The translations under genes and the position numbers were made by a program. 26,084 nucleotides of DNA. Origin: a virus. The notes below the pieces were generated by a model. The model made no database searches and was not told where the DNA came from. It saw only the letters and a list, made by a program, of their open reading frames with translations. The stretch spans positions 1 through 26,084 of IMG/VR virus record IMGVR_UViG_3300020166_000103. One strand, given 5' to 3'. Position 1 is the stretch's first letter; the number at the start of each line of letters is the position of its first letter. Below are positions 1 to 8,124 of this stretch, in pieces.

Positions 1-861
1 TTTAAGCAGGCCAGAAGCGATGGATTAAACGTAAATTACAAAGACGTAAGTAATCATATTGAGTCTGGAGAATTTCTAAATATAAACGACAAGAATTACG
101 CCTTTATGCCGCAGCCGGATGGTAGTAATGATTGGGAAATAATGAACACGGGTTCCACCGCTAAGACTCATAGGGGTCAAGGAACTGGTATTGACAAAAA
201 TAATGCATCAATGCTTAAAAGGGCAAGAGGTTATCAATCTGGAGGCTCGATACCAGCAATGCTTACAGCGGGAGAAGGCTTCGTTCCAGCTCCTGTTGCA
301 AAGAGAATTGGTTATGATAATTTAAATCGCATGAACACTACTGGTGGGCTTCCAATTGTTCAAGGCAAAGGAGGAATAGATAATGTTGGGCCAGTAGGAT
401 TAACCGAGGGCGATTTTATCATAAAGAAAAGCTCAACAGACAAGCTTCTCAGAGAGAATCCCAACATGATGCGTTTCGCCCTACAGAATCCAGAGGGATT
501 CAAGAGGGGTGAGCAGGGTTATTACGAAGGAGGAGTAGTTGGTAGCCCTTCAACAATTCCCGCTCCATCCGTACCAAAGCAGGCCCCAACAAACAGACTC
601 AAGAGTGCGGATCCTGCTGAGATGCTTAATCAGTCTTTCAACCAAAAACAAGAAGCCGCTGTAGCCCCACAACAAAAAAGCGAAGTAACCAACAATATAA
701 ACGTTAATGTATCCATAGATCAAACAGGAAAAGAAACGGTATCGACAGAGAATTCTAACAGCTCATACGAAGAAGAGCAGCAACTTTCATTAAAAATAAA
801 GAGCGCCGTACTGGATGTAATCAGGCAAGAAAAGAGAATAGGTGGGGAACTTAGCTCATGA
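1..861 (+). CDS. Tape measure protein, C-terminal part (5' truncated by window)
   Basis: The reading frame is open from base 1, so the ATG at 106 is internal and the gene begins upstream of the window. The visible part has a glycine-rich stretch reading GGSIPAMLTAGEGFVP followed by APVAKRIGYDNLNRMN. That pattern is typical of the C-terminal region of tape measure proteins (GGxVPAMLTPGE, VIP). A second copy-like segment reads GPVGLTEGDFIIKKSS. The last 50 residues are a polar linker, then a short helix ending VIRQEKRIGGELSS, which resembles the conserved tape-measure terminus. Tape measure proteins set tail length and are partly ejected at infection. The position upstream of M/L/K/I/J-like genes supports the call (lambda gpH position). 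The stop overlaps the next start as ATGA. Total length cannot be known from here. Confidence 0.8.
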   Translation, partial: FKQARSDGLNVNYKDVSNHIESGEFLNINDKNYAFMPQPDGSNDWEIMNTGSTAKTHRGQGTGIDKNNASMLKRARGYQSGGSIPAMLTAGEGFVPAPVAKRIGYDNLNRMNTTGGLPIVQGKGGIDNVGPVGLTEGDFIIKKSSTDKLLRENPNMMRFALQNPEGFKRGEQGYYEGGVVGSPSTIPAPSVPKQAPTNRLKSADPAEMLNQSFNQKQEAAVAPQQKSEVTNNINVNVSIDQTGKETVSTENSNSSYEEEQQLSLKIKSAVLDVIRQEKRIGGELSS

Positions 862-1883
862 GGCAAGCTGTTTTAGGTTATGAACAAAAATTCTTTATAA
901 ACGGAACTCAAATATCAGGAGTTCAAAACGTTGCGGGCTCTTATGCGATAGATGAAAGACCAATAAATGTTCTTGGTTGGGGTCATGTAAATAAAAATTT
1001 CTATAATGATAGAGAAAGATTTGCTCAGCCTGATGGGTCTTTTATATTGGACGAGAATGGATTTAATATATTAGGAGAAGAAAGTTTAGATTGTGCGGTA
1101 GATGGAGACATAAGCGGATTTCCAGAGAGCATGGCTGTTTTGAACGCCCCACTGGAGGGTTCTTTTTCGATTAATTCTGTATTGGTCAGTGAAGATTTCT
1201 TTTTACAATTCACGGGAGACGTGCCATTTACTGGAAGTATTCATCATGGAAAGAAATACTTTGGTTTTGATAAGGGGTACATAACTAGCCACTCTGTTTC
1301 TTGTGGCGTTGGAGAACTTCCAACGACATCCACATCAATAAGAGTTTTCGGAGACATAGGTGGATCTCCTGAGTTTATGGAGCAAGAAGATGAGGGTGGA
1401 CTATTTCTTCAGGAAGATGGATTTGCAATAGGCTCAGAAGATTCTAATGCCGGAATATACAACGCATCAGGTGATAATCCCTTTCCTGAGATAAGGCTGC
1501 CAAATCAAGGGTCCATTATTGTAGAGTGCGCAGGGGCGACGACAGATAGGGTTACATCCTTTAACTACAGTATAGACATACCTATATCCCCAATTTACAC
1601 AGTAGGCTCTTCTGTGCCGGCGCAGGTAGATGTTGCATGGCCAGTAACCACGAACACTTCTTTCAGTTTAGATATAGACAAATACGAATATCAAAGCTTG
1701 AGGAAATATTTAAAGTCTCCCACAGTTCACGACATTGCGATAAAAATCAACGATTGCTTTGGTGTTCCGATTCAGCATTATGTAGTCAAAAGTGCGAGAT
1801 TAATAGGAGAGGACATGGCCGCTTCGACAGACGGGAAAATGACTGTAAATTTAACATATAAATCTTACTATAATAAGAGATGA
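858..1883 (+). CDS. Tail structural protein, probably tail-tube-like or baseplate-hub-like
   Basis: A 341-residue protein whose ATG overlaps the tape measure stop (ATGA). It starts with a beta-rich segment (FFINGTQISGVQNVAGSY) and ends in a beta-rich region (TDGKMTVNLTYKSYYNKR), both resembling phage tail-tube-fold proteins. The middle holds DRVTSFNYSIDIPISPIYTVG, again a tail-protein-like beta hairpin. Two acidic 8-residue repeat patches interrupt it at about residues 57-76 and 175-195 (see the separate entries). No signal peptide or membrane segment is visible. Its place directly after the tape measure suggests a distal tail or tail-tip role, but no specific lambda gene matches by eye. Tail structural protein is well supported by context; the exact fold is inference. 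Confidence 0.65.
   Translation: MRQAVLGYEQKFFINGTQISGVQNVAGSYAIDERPINVLGWGHVNKNFYNDRERFAQPDGSFILDENGFNILGEESLDCAVDGDISGFPESMAVLNAPLEGSFSINSVLVSEDFFLQFTGDVPFTGSIHHGKKYFGFDKGYITSHSVSCGVGELPTTSTSIRVFGDIGGSPEFMEQEDEGGLFLQEDGFAIGSEDSNAGIYNASGDNPFPEIRLPNQGSIIVECAGATTDRVTSFNYSIDIPISPIYTVGSSVPAQVDVAWPVTTNTSFSLDIDKYEYQSLRKYLKSPTVHDIAIKINDCFGVPIQHYVVKSARLIGEDMAASTDGKMTVNLTYKSYYNKR
1026..1085 (+). repeat. Protein-level 8-residue acidic repeat, copy set 1
   Basis: Within the 858-1883 gene, successive octads read QPDGSFIL, DENGFNIL and the partial GEESLDCA. The shared pattern is an acidic residue, Gly, Phe and a hydrophobic end. The repeat is visible in the translation; the DNA copies have diverged. Confidence 0.55.
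1380..1442 (+). repeat. Protein-level acidic EDG repeat, copy set 2
   Basis: A second patch in the same gene reads EQEDEGGLFL then QEDGFAIGSED. It has the same E/D-D/N-G-F-hydrophobic rhythm as the patch at 1026-1085. It lies in a different part of the protein, so it looks like an inserted low-complexity module rather than part of the core fold. Confidence 0.55.
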
Positions 1884-3079
1884 GTAAGCCTTTTTATAGA
1901 TACGAAGATGTTCCATTGTTGATGGCTTCTGAGGGCCAAGAGCCAGTTATGGTTTTTGCTAATAGAGCTGGTTTATCTGCTAGCCAACCGATACAAGCAA
2001 AGAAATTTATAGAGGATTATCATATATCATTCGCATTGCAAACTGGAGATATACATTTTACTGGAGCTCATGAATCGGGTTTCTTGATGGGTCCGCGCAA
2101 TGGCCCAGGAGTAAGACTTCCAGAATCAGTTGAAAATATATTAAGCGGAACTAAAATTGCCTATCCTGGCGGACAAGGACTTTACTTAACTGAAGATTTA
2201 TCTGCTGGTGATTATTATATAAATGTAAGATCTACAGGTGAGACTATATTGAGGTACGAGGAAGACATAGAGCATGGAGAAGTTGAGGTCTTAAGGAATT
2301 ACGCAGCAGGAGGAATAGTAAGAGGTTCTTTGGATGTGACCTATTACATGAACACTGGAAATCTTCATACTTTTGCAGACTTAACGGGCTTGCTTGATCC
2401 TAATATTTACCCGCAAGTAAACGAAACAAAAATAACAGGATGCTTTGGTGACTACATTTTTGAAGACGCGTATTTAAGAGAGCTTTCTTTTTCGGCTCAA
2501 CCCTTTCAGGTTGTAGAATCAAACTTGAGTTTAGATATATATGGAAGAATGTTGTATCAGTCTGGATTGGCCGACTCTATAATTGAAAATTACGGATGTC
2601 TAAAAGAACAACAAATAAGCGTACCTCACGCAATCAATACAAAAATACTTGGAGCCTCTGATGTAGGAATAGAATATCCTTTAGATTTTTCATACAGCAT
2701 AACGTCCACAAGAAATCCAGAAGTACCAATACCTCTAAGCGGAAAAATGAGCGAAGAAGGAGAGCTCCCAATAAGGGTAACCAAGGAAGCTATAGACATT
2801 AGCATAAGAATAAGAGGGGAAAAGTTAGATCCATTTTTAAAAATATCAGGGCAAAGAGCTAATGTTACGGTTCAGTTGTCAGACATAGGTTTTAGTAAAG
2901 AATTCACAGACAACAATCAAGGTCTACTCAAAGAGTTTAGATTAGCGGGAAGCTTGGTTCATCCAGATTTGCCGTCTCAAGAGTTAAAGGATTATGGAGT
3001 TGTTGAAGAGGATAATTTAAGCGTGTCAGAGGGAGGGTTCCTCCAAGGTTCCGCAACAATAAAACAATCTTATAGATAA
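1880..3079 (+). CDS. Tail structural protein, probable second tail-tube-like/baseplate protein
   Basis: A 399-residue protein starting at an ATG that overlaps the previous stop (ATGA). The body is predicted to be mostly beta. A segment at about residues 190-230 (FEDAYLRELSFSAQPFQVVE, then SNLSLDIYGRM) resembles tail-tube and hub proteins, in which a strand carrying charged loop residues alternates with hydrophobic ones. The C-terminus ends GSATIKQSYR, similar in style to the end of the preceding protein (VNLTYKSYYNKR), so the two may be distant paralogues with related folds. There is no enzyme motif, signal peptide or membrane segment. Its stop codon overlaps the next start as TAATG, which puts it in the same coupled operon. 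A structural tail role is well supported by context; the specific position in the tail is not. Confidence 0.6.
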   Translation: MSKPFYRYEDVPLLMASEGQEPVMVFANRAGLSASQPIQAKKFIEDYHISFALQTGDIHFTGAHESGFLMGPRNGPGVRLPESVENILSGTKIAYPGGQGLYLTEDLSAGDYYINVRSTGETILRYEEDIEHGEVEVLRNYAAGGIVRGSLDVTYYMNTGNLHTFADLTGLLDPNIYPQVNETKITGCFGDYIFEDAYLRELSFSAQPFQVVESNLSLDIYGRMLYQSGLADSIIENYGCLKEQQISVPHAINTKILGASDVGIEYPLDFSYSITSTRNPEVPIPLSGKMSEEGELPIRVTKEAIDISIRIRGEKLDPFLKISGQRANVTVQLSDIGFSKEFTDNNQGLLKEFRLAGSLVHPDLPSQELKDYGVVEEDNLSVSEGGFLQGSATIKQSYR

Positions 3080-6000
3080 TGGATATATCGAATTCAGGGT
3101 TGGATGTTAATTGCGTACAATGGTGGCAGCAGAGCGGCGACGCAAATCTTGTGTTATTGGATGAGCCAACTGGATCTAGCGAGCAACTTTTTGAGTACCC
3201 GGAGTCTGGCTCCTATAGACCTGTAGAAGATGCTTATTTGTCGGGTAGAGGTATACAGTATTTTGCACAAACGGGCGAGGATGTAACTCTAGCCAAGTAT
3301 GTTTATGTAGATTACAATCCTAATTATTATTATACAGAAAATGATATTTTATCAATAGATGATTTAGTTTTTTCTCAAGATAGAAATTTTAATATATCGA
3401 CTAGTAAAGAATTAAACATTAGTGAATTTTTTAAACTTAATCCTAATTTAGGTTATTCTATTAATGTATATGTTAAAAAGGATAATGAGTCTACTAGTTT
3501 AATAGATAATTATAAAACATATATAACAGAGAACCAAGATAGATCTGTTAATATTGGAGATTCTATTGGTGTTGGTGTTGGTATAAAGTTTTATGATAAA
3601 AGTGATGTTGAGCTTTATGCGCCGAATCTAAGGGACACCCATAGGTTAATGGCGGCTAGTGAATTAAACCATAATGAATACTATAATGTACAATTAGATA
3701 TAGCCAACACTTCAATACCTGATGAAGCTGTTTCTGCGCAGTTAGTTTTATTTGTTTATGGAATGAGTGCTGGTTCATTTATTTTCAAAAAACCATCAGT
3801 AAGAAATTTAAGTAAGTTCTTTTATTGCATAAAGGATCACAAGTCAACTTCATACAATAGCCCGAACAGCAAGGATGGACTAGAGTATTGGACTCAAGAT
3901 TTTGTCTGGAGACCTTCCTATGGAGCCAAGTCTGACTTTGTGGCAATAAATGAAGAATTAAAAATGGGAGAAGGTAAAGATTATGTTACCAATATGGCAA
4001 TAAACGCACTGCCGATGGAATTAACATTAAACTTTAGAAACCGAACAGACAAGGAAGCTAGAGCTATTGTTCACTTTTTGCAAGAAAAATCATTTGCATA
4101 CGAGTCAATTTTTAGCCTCGATTATAAGGGCGACAGATTATTGTCAAGCGAAATATCGGCGTTTAACTTTGAGTTTTCGTACCCGTACAGGAATGACTTA
4201 AAATATACTTGCACTCAGTTTAATCATACTATTTCTTATAGAAATAATAATAATGTAAATGCTAAGTTTGTATGCAATACAGAAAGCTCCCTGTCAAGTG
4301 TGGAGAGTCATGCTGGCTACAATAAAAGAATTGATGCGCTGATACCTATATTTATAGACGAAACCACTCACTTCAAAAAGGGCGAGCAAATCAAATTAAA
4401 CACCTTCACCTTGGAAGAAGGAGATGGAGTTATAACAATCGATACCAAAAAAATAAAAACAATCAAAAGGTATCCAGAAGATCCCTTGACTCCAATAACT
4501 GGGGGGATAATAACTTTTACCGATGATATAGATATAGAAGAAGAAGATTGCGTTTACATAACAATTGCAGATCCAAAAAACTCTATTTTTAATGTTGGAA
4601 AAACAAAGATAAAGAAAAAAATATCAAAAAACCAATACGCTTTTTGGCCAATACTTGAAGAAGGAGATGAGTCAGACGTTGCGAACTTGAGGGCAACATC
4701 TTCTGCTGGAGAGAACACTTCTGTGCAATGGTTTGACGAAGTTGGAGAAAGTGAATTAGAACCTAGGCAGGAAGAGCTACTCACAACTGACTTGGCAGAT
4801 CAATTATGGAGGCCAACTGATGTAGATAGAATAACTCCAAGAAATGAATTATTCGAATCAGAGGATGGAGCTCAATACTTTGAAGAGACTACAGAAGAGT
4901 TTATAACAATAAGGGGTGAAGATTTTATAATAGGTGGCAACATCATGATGAAGAAGATGCAAGTCTGCCCAGAGGACTGTATGTTCAGTAAGGTTCTTTT
5001 ACCAGAGCATGTTTCGAATATACCTTCAGAGGTAATAGATCCAGCAACTGGGGTGGCCAGAAAAAGGCAGGTTTATCTTAAAAACTACAGAAGGATGCAG
5101 ATAGACTCAGACATAGATGCAGAAAGCCTGTACGTAATCTTTACGCCTTTAGAGAATTTTACACTAGAAGCGAAGGATGATTTTTGGTTGCTTGTGTCTG
5201 CGGTTCAAGGCAGGAGTAGTATTTACTTAAAGGATCCGAATGAAATACCTAAATATCCATGGTTGGAGGTTAGGAACTTTGACCACAAGCCGAGTTTGGC
5301 ATTTAGCTTAGAGCAAACGCCTGATAATATTCAATCAAATTTTGTAAAATACTATAACAAGAAATTCAAGAGGGGTATTAATGGCAACTTATCAACTTTT
5401 AATTTGACATTTGAACAAAGAAGCGACGAAGAAGCATCTGAAATATTGCAGTTTCTCGAGAGTCATCTTGGTTATAAGAAGTTTAGGTTTCAAATGCCGC
5501 GCCCATATCTAAAAGATGGAAGTTACATCACTTCGCCAAGCAGACCTTATATTTCGAGCTTCTATTGTCCTAGTTGGGGGCACGATATAATATACAAAAA
5601 TAATCACACAATATCTGCGACATTTATAGAGTCCACAACTTCAATAGAAGAGGATCTAAGGAATGTTTTTGGAATAGGAAGAGATGAAGATAAACCGTGT
5701 TATGGAGCAGAAATATACGACCCAATAACGACCCATGAGCTTTGCACTTTTTCTTCTCAATTGATGGCTGCAAAGGGTGCCGGTTTTGACCTTAATCAAG
5801 ACTCAAAAACTGCAAAATCTAAAGCTGTTGATTTAGTCTTTATAGTTGACACGACGGGGAGTATGACATTTGCCTCTATGGAGACTAATGGGGTAACTAA
5901 AACAAAGTACCAAGTAGCCATAGATATAGTTTTGAAAATGATAACAGCTCATGATAGTTATGTCATGCCTGGGACTGAATCATACAATGAATTCGACGCG

Positions 6001-8124
6001 CCACCATTAAGCTTTGGGTCTAGGAGTGGAGATGATACGGCCCCACCGTGGCCAGCAGATAATCAGGTTTTGGATAGTTTAATTTCTAAATTATATGACC
6101 CGCTAAAAGAGCTGCAGGAAGAGTTGGAAAATAATGATTATAATTTAGAGAACCTAGATAGATTTAAAATAAAAATAGACCAAAAAAGAGTAAATCTTGG
6201 TTTTATACTGATGGCAGATAGTAGGCAGGTGATACAAGACGTATCGGATTATCCTAACTCATTCGATAAAGTGCAGTCTTATAAGAGCGTAAACATAAAA
6301 AACCCTAATAGCCAACTAATGGAAGATTCGCCTAGAGCAGTTAGTCAGGCCTTGGCTCAGTTTTATAATAGCCCACGAGCTGAGCATGTGACCGATAGGA
6401 TTATTATTATGTTGAGCGATGGTATTTTTACGACTCCCGACGTAACTGGATTGTCACCACCCTATAACCAGGTTTATAGCCAATACACTCTTGACATGTG
6501 CGCTCAACTAAGAAAAGGCGGGGATTTAGCGGTTAGAAGACCATCTGACGAGGCGCTTAAGAAGTATGGATATAAGTCTCAAAATCCATATGCAAAAATG
6601 GAAGAATATAAATTTAAAGAAAGAGATGGCGGCAAGTCAGCTTATAATAATCCTGACCTGGGTAAAGATAATCCCGCATGGTATGAAGAGGAAATGCCAA
6701 CGGTGTTTATGTTTGCTAGGGTGGGCTTTCCAGGTTTCCTAGCGGTTCGAGCCCCAAACTATGTTTATGACTATGATAAGCCTGCGCCATACCTAGAGCC
6801 GCCAGGTAAGACTCCTCAGTTCTTTTTTCCAATAACGCAGGACGGAGACCCTAATGGCGAGGTTACCAGAATGATGGACTTGATAAAAGTTGTAGAAATG
6901 CTTACCAATGATAATGGTTATCAGAACGTACTATCGATAGTTCTATATAATTGTGGCCCTCACGATGTAAAACTAAAAAACACATTAATTAATATCGAAG
7001 GCCAAAACACCGCATTAAAATACACTACTGAAATATTAAAAGAAGGTATACCCAAAGGAGGAAACGTTAGGGATTTAACTTTCACGCAGCCAGATCAGGG
7101 ATTAGGGTCAATAGTAAAAGGTTACGGGGGCCAATACTTTGGCGACTTGGACAATCAAGATTTATTTTCAGACGACCCTAAGGCTTCAAATATATTGTGG
7201 ACTTCATTTAATACTCAATACGAAGTGTCAAGACAAGGCGTAATAGAAGACATAAATGGAGGGTGGGCCGCAAACTCAAATTTAACAAACGGAGTTAAGA
7301 ATACAGGTGTTGCATTTAAAGGTATGCCGATAAGAGTATTTAAGGCAGATTCAGGCCTACAGATAACAGACTACAACATAGGAAACGTTACCCCTAGTAA
7401 TGGGTACAGAGGGGATTATTCCCATTTACCAGCAATAAAGCCTGGTGAAAAACTTGATTTATTTTTTGGAGTAAAGACTAATAAGTTGAGCGACTTTTCT
7501 GAAAAAGTTCAACTCTTTATCAATTCAGACGACGAAACAATGAAGGAGATGGATTGTTATGCTAATTATAATTTTGAAATAATCATTCCATCAAGCAAGG
7601 AGTCTTTAGGTGATTCTGACACTAAGGATAATAGTGACCCAACTGATTGCGAGAGCGTATGGATGGATTCAAATCTGATTATAGATCATCCAGAATATGG
7701 AAAAGTTTCTTTTGATAGCAGCCCTAAGTTGCCTATCGCCCCAACATACCACCCTGAGGCTTTAAGGAATTTCGCAGATAAGCCGCCGACGTCAGGGGGT
7801 AATTCTTTCAAGATGTGCAACATAGCTTCAGCTCAAACATATACATTTTCTCAACCAATAAGAAATCCTCTTTTGGCCGTGTATAGTTTGGGGCACCCTA
7901 ATTTAAGCGTAACTATAAAAACAAGCACCAAAGTTATCGATTATTCGGGAGGAGCAAAATCAGCTGAGCATTCTACTATAGTTGTTGATACAGACTTTAG
8001 CTTCAAGGGGCCGGAGGCTTTTGGGGTCCTGCAGTTTCCGGGGGAGCATACAAGTATAACTTTAACGCCAAACACCGCTGAGTGTTACTATAGTCTCGTA
8101 TGGGGGTTGCAATATTGCCCATGA
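3079..8124 (+). CDS. Giant tail-tip protein: two minor-tail-M-like domains, VWA domain, C-terminal beta domains
   Basis: 1681 residues, start overlapping the previous stop (TAATG). Visible order: acidic W/Y module (13-71); a low-GC jelly-roll-like domain resembling carbohydrate-binding modules (about 110-250, ending GSFIFKKPSVRNL); M-like domain 1 (about 274-404, with LTLNFRNRTDKEARAIVHFL and a later FNHTISY); a second acidic module (549-610); M-like domain 2 (about 738-856, with LTFEQRSDEEASEILQFLES and CPSWGHDIIYKN). A von Willebrand A domain follows from about residue 915, with a MIDAS signature DTTGSM and a later IIIMLSDG. The remainder holds an Ig-like stretch near 1286 and a C-terminal jelly-roll-like region (about 1531-1681, NPLLAVYSLG). 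In lambda, gpM is a small tail-tip protein between H and L, so the position fits. The VWA domain suggests metal-dependent binding of a protein ligand. The M-like and VWA calls are fairly firm; the others are inference. Confidence 0.7.
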   Translation: MDISNSGLDVNCVQWWQQSGDANLVLLDEPTGSSEQLFEYPESGSYRPVEDAYLSGRGIQYFAQTGEDVTLAKYVYVDYNPNYYYTENDILSIDDLVFSQDRNFNISTSKELNISEFFKLNPNLGYSINVYVKKDNESTSLIDNYKTYITENQDRSVNIGDSIGVGVGIKFYDKSDVELYAPNLRDTHRLMAASELNHNEYYNVQLDIANTSIPDEAVSAQLVLFVYGMSAGSFIFKKPSVRNLSKFFYCIKDHKSTSYNSPNSKDGLEYWTQDFVWRPSYGAKSDFVAINEELKMGEGKDYVTNMAINALPMELTLNFRNRTDKEARAIVHFLQEKSFAYESIFSLDYKGDRLLSSEISAFNFEFSYPYRNDLKYTCTQFNHTISYRNNNNVNAKFVCNTESSLSSVESHAGYNKRIDALIPIFIDETTHFKKGEQIKLNTFTLEEGDGVITIDTKKIKTIKRYPEDPLTPITGGIITFTDDIDIEEEDCVYITIADPKNSIFNVGKTKIKKKISKNQYAFWPILEEGDESDVANLRATSSAGENTSVQWFDEVGESELEPRQEELLTTDLADQLWRPTDVDRITPRNELFESEDGAQYFEETTEEFITIRGEDFIIGGNIMMKKMQVCPEDCMFSKVLLPEHVSNIPSEVIDPATGVARKRQVYLKNYRRMQIDSDIDAESLYVIFTPLENFTLEAKDDFWLLVSAVQGRSSIYLKDPNEIPKYPWLEVRNFDHKPSLAFSLEQTPDNIQSNFVKYYNKKFKRGINGNLSTFNLTFEQRSDEEASEILQFLESHLGYKKFRFQMPRPYLKDGSYITSPSRPYISSFYCPSWGHDIIYKNNHTISATFIESTTSIEEDLRNVFGIGRDEDKPCYGAEIYDPITTHELCTFSSQLMAAKGAGFDLNQDSKTAKSKAVDLVFIVDTTGSMTFASMETNGVTKTKYQVAIDIVLKMITAHDSYVMPGTESYNEFDAPPLSFGSRSGDDTAPPWPADNQVLDSLISKLYDPLKELQEELENNDYNLENLDRFKIKIDQKRVNLGFILMADSRQVIQDVSDYPNSFDKVQSYKSVNIKNPNSQLMEDSPRAVSQALAQFYNSPRAEHVTDRIIIMLSDGIFTTPDVTGLSPPYNQVYSQYTLDMCAQLRKGGDLAVRRPSDEALKKYGYKSQNPYAKMEEYKFKERDGGKSAYNNPDLGKDNPAWYEEEMPTVFMFARVGFPGFLAVRAPNYVYDYDKPAPYLEPPGKTPQFFFPITQDGDPNGEVTRMMDLIKVVEMLTNDNGYQNVLSIVLYNCGPHDVKLKNTLINIEGQNTALKYTTEILKEGIPKGGNVRDLTFTQPDQGLGSIVKGYGGQYFGDLDNQDLFSDDPKASNILWTSFNTQYEVSRQGVIEDINGGWAANSNLTNGVKNTGVAFKGMPIRVFKADSGLQITDYNIGNVTPSNGYRGDYSHLPAIKPGEKLDLFFGVKTNKLSDFSEKVQLFINSDDETMKEMDCYANYNFEIIIPSSKESLGDSDTKDNSDPTDCESVWMDSNLIIDHPEYGKVSFDSSPKLPIAPTYHPEALRNFADKPPTSGGNSFKMCNIASAQTYTFSQPIRNPLLAVYSLGHPNLSVTIKTSTKVIDYSGGAKSAEHSTIVVDTDFSFKGPEAFGVLQFPGEHTSITLTPNTAECYYSLVWGLQYCP
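3115..3291 (+). repeat. Acidic W/Y-rich protein module A
   Basis: Residues 13-71 of the giant tail protein. It begins VQWWQQSGD, contains LVLLDE and QLFEYPESG, and ends IQYFAQTGEDVTL. The same elements recur in modules at 4723-4908 and 8652-8843. The copies are diverged at both protein and DNA level. Confidence 0.6.
4723..4908 (+). repeat. Acidic W/Y-rich protein module B
   Basis: Residues 549-610 of the giant tail protein, between its two M-like domains. It begins VQWFDEVGESE, contains ELFESEDG and ends AQYFEETTEEFIT. The order of elements (QWF, LFE, QYF) matches module A. Confidence 0.6.

Noticed and set aside
1637-1861. Overlapping open frames in alternate phases, such as this one on the plus strand or 8003-8407 on the minus strand
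   Set aside because: They lie wholly or almost wholly within well-supported genes in another frame and do not resemble known proteins, so I treat them as chance.
8100-8120. ATG at 8100 as the start of the 8121-9506 gene
   Set aside because: It would overlap the previous gene by 25 bases, while 8121 gives the ATGA junction seen at neighbouring junctions. The difference is only seven residues.
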